Source: Podocnemis expansa (taxonomy: Eukaryota; Chordata; Testudines; Podocnemididae). From it: a stretch of DNA of 64,000 nucleotides. A program made the position numbers and the translations under genes. The stretch covers positions 23,022,514 through 23,086,513 of the forward strand of contig ML682005.1 of assembly GCA_007922195.1 (NCBI GenBank), in the 5' to 3' direction. The notes below the pieces were generated by a model. That model saw nothing but the letters and a program-made list of their open reading frames with translations, did no database searches and was not told where the DNA came from. Shown one piece after another: positions 57,331 through 64,000 of this stretch; within the stretch, counting starts at the first letter, position 1; each line of letters opens with the position of its first letter.

Positions 57331-60300
57331 CATTTTACATGAATTTAATCTAAATCTTTAGCTGGGAGATTTGATGGCATGAGTGTTTGTTTGTATGTTG
57401 ATTAGTCCAACTTATGTAATTATTCTTCCTAAATTCTCTCAGCAATTTCAATTTTAGCTCATCGCTTCCCATCCTAAACTGGTGCATAGTGCTGCTGCAT
57501 TCTGTTAAGCTACTAGGTTCCACCCCAGAGGAGGTTGTGTTTCAGTCATCGGTGAAATGATTAAACACTCATTCTTTTTCAGCCCTGAAGAAAGGCTGTA
57601 GTCAAGGGTGGAATCCATCCCACTGTGCTAAGCACTGTACAACACATACGGTGACAGGGTCTTTATTCTGATGCTAAACTGTTCTCATCCAAAAATCTGT
57701 TCTTATCCCTCTCAGCTTGTCAGATGGAGTGGCTTTTGATTTGCACCAATGTAACTTCACTATAAAATTTGCCCCTCACAGGCCAAACTATGGACATAAC
57801 CATACATCCAAAATTGGTGCATGGGGGAGGGAGGACCTCTACATGCAAAAGGAGCTTGGCTGCAAATTTTGGGATTTGTCAAGGATAAAGCAGAAGTAGG
57901 GGTAGACCAGTGGGTGGAGGTCCTGCACTTTATTGCTCACCATCCTCCAACCATCACCCAATTTAGGGTGATTGCCTTTCTGTGCCCTCAATTCATAGTT
58001 CCCTGATAACCTGGCAAAGGGTTAGTTCCCTTCCCCTGGGCTCCCCTGCGTAACTGAGGATCTAGTCCTATGGTCAGATTGTAGTGATCCTCTTAGCCAA
58101 CTTTGCTGTCAGGTGGTAGACCTGAAAATAACAGGCTGCATTTGGAGCAAGACAATCTCTGCTAATGTTATTCTGCACCTGTTGTATTGACCCTGCTCCA
58201 AGCACTCTACTCGGGCTGCCTTTTTCTCCATCAAGGCACCAGAGACCAATTAAAGAAATGACAAACAAAGGAAAAGGACTGATTTTTAAATAATTGATGA
58301 GTGATCTGGGGTGGACTGATTAAATATCCTGGTTGAGGATTGCAACTGCCTTGATGTCACACCCATCAGAGAGACATTTTTTCTTGTTCTTTGATTGTCC
58401 CATGCTGAGGCACACTTCTTGGCCAGTACTTAGAGCTCATGAATGTTTTTAGAAAGTCAGCATACTGTAGGAATAAGCTTAAGGGGAATGTGATCTCAGG
58501 GAGATGCAGGTTGAATTGCATTTCAGCCACTTTCTTCAGCAAACCATTAGTGCATTACACACTCCTGTTTGTTTCTTATTGTTAGATTCCCATCTACAAT
58601 GCTATGGGCTGCACACATATATCCCGAGCAGAACTCACTCTCCCTCTTAATGTATTTGTCAAATGGCTGACGGATACTCTTGAGTCCCTTAAGCCAGCTA
58701 GCAAAAGGGGAGGAAATCCTTACTCATACTCTATAAAGAGGCCACATCCTGTTTACATTTTACATTGAAGACTCTATACAACATCTCTAATAGCACCTGG
58801 GTTTTGTTCCCATTGGGCACATAACTTACCTTTTATTTTCCTGTTCCTTGGTGGAGTTGGTGAGTTTTTACCCTTTTATTTTATTTTATTTTATTTTATT
58901 ATGTTTCTACTGCTGCATCTTTTAAAATGCTAACTTCTCAAGGCAACAGCTTTGACCTTTCAAAGAGCTTAATTGATGGAAAACATGCCAGGCTGTGAAC
59001 AGTAACAGAAGCCAATAATCGTTTCTGATCTTTGTGAGCTGAAGACAATTTTCTAGCATTAAGGCCATGTCAGAAGTGGGAAGGGACATCAGGGCTCCAT
59101 ATAAGTACAGAGACCCCCAACTCCAGGGAACTTATTGCAGAATAGGGACCTAAGGTACCATGGTAAAACAAAAAGGCCAGTACCCATTTTGGGATATGCT
59201 ATTTTGGTGTTCAAAAAGCATCTAGAATTTTTTTATTATAAAATGATATCAAAGGAAAACAAAGCCAACTAGCTTAAACATGTGAGGCAGGCTTCAGTGC
59301 TGAAAAAACCTCAGGATATTAAACACAGCCAGGTCCCTGCAGTTGGAAAGATGGGAATTCTGTCACCTCTGTAAAGCACCTTTGTTTGGTGATTGCTTGG
59401 TTAACATTGAACTCTCCAGGGTGGGTTAGCCCCACAGAGGAAACTTTCCCAGAATGCTTTTCTGGTAGCTGGTCCTCCAAACCTAGGCAAATTAAGTCCT
59501 TGCAGTCCTAAGGTAGCCATTTTACATCAGCCTCTACAATCTGCTCCTTCCTTTCTTCCTTCCAGCTGGTAAGTATTTTTCTTTAGTGTTATGTTTTCTG
59601 TTTTATATTCTTGAGGATTGGTAGTTCTTCCCCATAACTCTTTGTTTGTAAAACCAAAAAAAGCGGGTGTCATAATTCCAGAGGGGAAGGATTTGTGTGT
59701 ATCCCACTGTGGCTGTTTAAACAATTGCGCAAGACACTTTTTAGTGCTGCAGTTATTTTCCTCCTTTGTCTTCTTTAAAAATATATATATGAAGAGAATT
59801 GTGAAAAACCTGAACATTAATACAATGTTAAGTCTATGAATTTAAAGTAACACACCCCCCCCCCCCGAAAGGATGGTACTCAGCCATGCTTATTCTCCAA
59901 CATCTTGTCTGTGTAGAGTTTTAGAATAGGACTTAGGCTATGAAACATATGTATGTAAATAATTACTTAATCATTAACCTCAGTTTCCTATACCTTTCTG
60001 GGATATGATGAAATCAACACTGCTTGTTTCCTGTTCTCATAGCACCAGACTACCTTAGTATCTGGGTATGCAGTAGTCTTATGGTACTGGATTCTTCCTT
60101 GCAACTATATATTGTGCTAGTTATAGGAATATATAAACCTCCAGACCCAGAGGTTTGAAATATGGGTATTCAGTTACACTTCTAAAAAGACATTGCTTTT
60201 TCTTTTTTTTACTAATGATTAACAATTACAATTGTTCCTTTAAACACATATGTATCAGAATCCACACTCATATACCTCCTCACCCATCTAGGATTAGCCT

Positions 60301-63300
60301 TCTGAAGGCACTAGCAATATTAGTAAAACTTCAACAATTCAATTAATGAAAGCCCTGTTTAAATTCATTCTACCCCTCTGGGAATGGGAACTGGTCAACT
60401 GTGTCTTGAACAGATAACCTCAGACATGGAGGAAAGGCTCTGGTTCAGGCCAATGCTGTTTTTCAAAGGTTCAGATCAGTTTGTATAAGACACAGAACTG
60501 ATTCTGCCCTCCAAGGGGCCTTCCACTCACAAGCTTGTCCTTACTCTGAGATTTCTGTCCCTCCACCCTACCTTTGATCTTCCTTCAGAAGAGCGGGCAG
60601 CTGTGAAGAGGGTCTGGGATTGGGTTGCTAGTATTTTATGATACCTGGTGCTCCAGACCCTGGATCAGAAATAGTATAGCTCCCTGCTGCCAAAAGGGGA
60701 TAGGGGACAACGTAGGCTTTCCCTGCTACAGCAACCCTTTAACACTCACTCCTCAAGCCCAGACTTCCTGCTTCAGAGAGAGGCAGGACAGAGAGACCCT
60801 CAGTGAGTTCTCTCTGGCCGTGGAAACTGGCCAGCAGCTGACTCCATCCTCAAACATTTCTCCTTCTGCTCTCTTTCAGACCTCAACACAAAGGCTATAG
60901 TGGAATTATCCAATAGCTTCCTAGGATAAGTTGTAGCAGAACATCTGAAAGCCTTTTAGGTTTGAATGATCCCCAGAAATATCCCAAGCCTTTTTGTGAG
61001 GTATGGTCCTAAAAAGCAGAAAGCACACACACAAAAGAAATCCAGACAGCCACATGACTATAAAGCTATATGTGGAGTTGCACAGGGAAATAATATCTCA
61101 TAATGGCGTGGGAGCCTATTTAGCAGCAGTACGAAAGCCTTGGATAGAATGCCCACATGCAACCCTAGATGAAATTTGTAAAACTATGACAGGATATTTA
61201 AGGCATACTTTTCCTAAGCATTAAGAAATGAACTGAGTGGAAATCTTTTGTCAAAGAGATGCTGTGGAAGATGACTGATTTTTCACAGGCAAAAGTAATG
61301 TTCATTGTCTAGCACCAATAGGAAGCTATGTAAATCAGACTAAATAGTGCCAGTAGGGGGATGAAGGAGATAGTAGAAGCAAGGGACGCTCATGAAGGTC
61401 ATGTGGGAAAAGGACCTCTCTAGTGCTGTCTCAGTGGCTTCAGTTAATCATCCAACCTGTTGGTTGCTTAGCAGAACTGAATGGTCAGTCTCTTTAAGGT
61501 TCATCCATTATTGCTGACAGTGCAATGGTTTTGTCGTGTTTTTTTATAAGATGGGTCTTCTAAAAATCATTGTAAAATTGTTTCTGGTAGTGGACAGATC
61601 CTGTCCTTGGACTGAAAGTGAAGGGGTTAACCTTACAACCTTGGAAATGACTGCAGCTGTTTGTAGTCCATGTAGAAGCCAGTTAGGAAGGGCCCAAGTA
61701 TCTGAGACTAAGGCCTGAGGAAGGAAATAAAAGTTAAAACATGTCACTTAAGAGGAAGACTGCGAGTTAAATAAGACTGAGGTGATCTTGCCAGAGAAGC
61801 CTATGTTCTTGGGATGGCGTGGCAGAGCTCTCCTGATCCAAGTGTCTCTCAGCTCTCCATATCCCTTTGGTCTTAAAATGCTGAGGAAAGGGTTGATTTC
61901 ATTTGTGAGGCTCTGACTGTGACACAGATATGAAGTACCCTGAGCTGAGACTGATGAGTTGAAAATACTCTTTATTTTATTGAACTGGGTTTTTCTTACC
62001 CTGGTAGAAGGTAAAGCCTATGTTATGATCTGGCCAGAGGTCTGTGTCATTTAGAATCACTGGAATCAACTCTTCCAAAAGTGAAAAATCTGGAGCTGGA
62101 AGAAGGGAAACTGAGTCAGGGCACTGTGCACTGTCAGATGACAAGATATTGGGATAAGTGAACCATTGAGTTGACTCAGTATGGGCAATCTTATGATTGT
62201 CTCAGTAATGAAGAAGTACTGTTTTTGCACAGTGTTTTTTCTTTTTAATGAAATTGCATTTCAGATTTAATTTTTTCCTTTCATAAATCTGAACAAACTA
62301 GTCTACATTATGGACTGATCGGATGTGAAATCTCAATTGCTATAATATAGTCTGAGGTCAGCATTACATTCAGAGATGTTCCAGAGGTGGCACAGCATAT
62401 GCAGCAGAGGATGAATATGGATTGTTCTTGAAATTTGTTCATTAGTAATAAATAATGCAGAATGTAGCTTTCTGGCAGGAAAAGGTGCCCACTAAATCCC
62501 ATCTCTAATGTACGCACTCTGTTTATTACAGACAGCCTTTTATTTGTGCTTAGGTTTTTTACTCAGGTGACAATGTAGGCCATTTTGGTAAACATGGCAC
62601 CACTCACCTTTATGCTCATCTTGGGTTCTGCAGACATCACATAACTGCTCCCCAGTCTACTGGGTGAATTCATTCTCTACTCCATCTACTACATGCTATA
62701 TCTTACCTGAGGATAACAGGCAAAAATCATCTCCAGATCAGTGCAGACATACAGAATTACTGAGACAAATTCATCCCAGGTAATGTATTGTTATTGCTTG
62801 CTGTTGGATTTGCCAGCCAAGAACCAGGGTTTCATTGTGTGCTAAATGCTGTGCTGACTTCTTTGAAAAAGAGGCTCACTGTTGTAGGAGCTCATGAACA
62901 CTAGGCTATGAGAAGGTGAAACAGGCTGATGAGGTAACAGTAAAGGAAGCAAGCTGTTGTTTGGCTTTTAAAGGTCTGGGCTCAGTCTGCCTGGCTGTTT
63001 GTAGTCACTGGACTCATATCAGGGTTGGAATAAGAACCGTCTTTGTGTTTTCCTACTTCATTTCTACAGTACTTTATCAAACTTCTCACTCATCTTTCAG
63101 TATTCTGTCGGGAGATGCAGGAGAAGAGATTTTTCCTCCTTCTCCTTCACTGCCTCACTTTGCAGCACAGATGACTCATGCCAAGTTGTCCTTTTTAGGC
63201 TTAACACATACTGGGCCAGACTGCGATAGTCTGGCTCTCTTATTTAATATTTAGAAAGAGGCTCTACTAAACTAATTATTATTTTTGCTTAAAGCTCCCA

Positions 63301-64000
63301 GGAGCTCTCTTACTCCATCATGAGCTCTTATTTACTTGCTTCTGGCAAGGGCACATTTGAATGATGGGAGAGGTATGCTAATTAAGTTAATCTTCTCTTT
63401 TTTTAAAGGAACAAGCAAACTTGCTTTGTGAATTCATCTCCTACTATTCTGCAAAGCTCTGTTTGATTTCCGGGGTGGGGGGAACTTTGGTGAATTCTAG
63501 ATTGGCTTCTGTCACTGTTCTCATTTCTTAGGCCACAGCTCTCAGTTGTTCTCCTCTTCAAAACATTGGCTTTCTCATGCTTTTCCTGGTGACCTCAACT
63601 GTCTATTCTCTTCACTAGTTATGCTGCCAAAACACTATTAAAGGAATTTACTCTATGTTGTTTTTATTTTTGACTTCTATACTCAGCAATTGTTATCACT
63701 GCAAATACTCCTACATCCAGTGAGTTCTAAGATTGGCCATCAAAAGTGAATTTCAAATTTATAAGTAACCAAAAGCAGAACAGATTTAAAGCTGTGAGTT
63801 ACAAAGTGAATTGACTTGTGACATGATCTGCCTTTGCTGTCCTTTCTTTGTCCTGCCCAGACCTCTCTGAGACTTCTTTTATAGTGCCTTGCTGTTTATT
63901 TACAGTGTTTTCAGTCTACTACCATCTTTTACAGCCTAATGCAGTTATAATATTGACCATTTTATCTAGCTATAGTGCCATTCAACAAAGGTACATGTTG
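57331..64000. other. Intergenic, no recognisable gene
   Basis: Contains (TTTTA)n at 58874-58901, a C run near 59855 and a short ancient-repeat trace near 57620-57760. Many small open frames exist, for example 60625-60900 and 61003-61224, but none has a family motif, a splice context or an obvious bias. In mammals the next gene downstream of MTCL1 is NDUFV2; I see no exon of it here. Confidence 0.5.

Noticed and set aside
61003..61224. 73-codon frame ending LDEICKTMTGYLRHTFPKH
   Set aside because: Looks protein-like, but I know no family for it and see no splice sites or flanking repeats; not enough support.
57331..64000. Exons of the next gene (NDUFV2 in mammals)
   Set aside because: No recognisable conserved peptide in any frame; the gene is presumably further downstream.

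Overview
The window is vertebrate nuclear DNA. It has spliced exons with GT/AG borders, long AT-leaning introns, no operons, and a repeat set of CR1, L2, DIRS, Penelope-like, Ty3/Gypsy and many hAT-type non-autonomous elements. That mix, and especially the Penelope-derived tail that recurs in several places, points to a non-avian reptile. A turtle is most likely and a crocodilian is the main alternative. This is inference from the repeats, not from a search.

Region 1 (1 to about 18,284, + strand) is the 3' end of one gene, MTCL1 (microtubule crosslinking factor 1, also called SOGA2). Four coding blocks join in phase: 842-1147, 5681-5712, 7044-8604 and 17023-17217. A fifth, very short block at 13758-13796 encodes an alternative C-terminus, NQTVLLTAPWGL-stop, with a good splice acceptor before it and a good donor after it. 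Including or skipping this block gives two different protein ends. The introns carry hAT-type elements, an old L2 LINE, a Penelope tail and an unusual palindromic array (14072-14483). The 3' UTR ends near an AATAAA at 18258.

Region 2 (about 18.3-64 kb) shows no host gene that I can support. It is intergenic DNA downstream of MTCL1 and is filled with mobile elements. A nearly complete but inactive DIRS retrotransposon lies at 19.44-25.75 kb, with gag-like, RT/RNase H and tyrosine recombinase parts, inverted terminal repeats and an internal complementary region. It has its own hAT insertion. A 5'-truncated CR1 with an open 486-codon RT frame lies at 28.56-30.14 kb. A GC-rich hAT family, CAGGGCTGG, has four copies between 27.7 and 44.1 kb. 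A decayed second DIRS lies at 37.4-39.6 kb and a Penelope fragment at 41.7-42.6 kb. The most intricate locus is 44.4-49.9 kb, where a Ty3/Gypsy element (- strand) was split by a Penelope-like element (+ strand). That element was split by a hAT element, that by a second hAT family, and that by a third small element. From 50 to 64 kb there are only scattered repeats.

I did not find a new multi-gene system. The observations most worth following are the conserved alternative MTCL1 C-terminus, the reading-frame shift at the end of the other MTCL1 C-terminus, the five-level nest of elements, and the inverted Penelope tails. Most hAT element edges rest on 8-bp target-site duplications read directly from the sequence.
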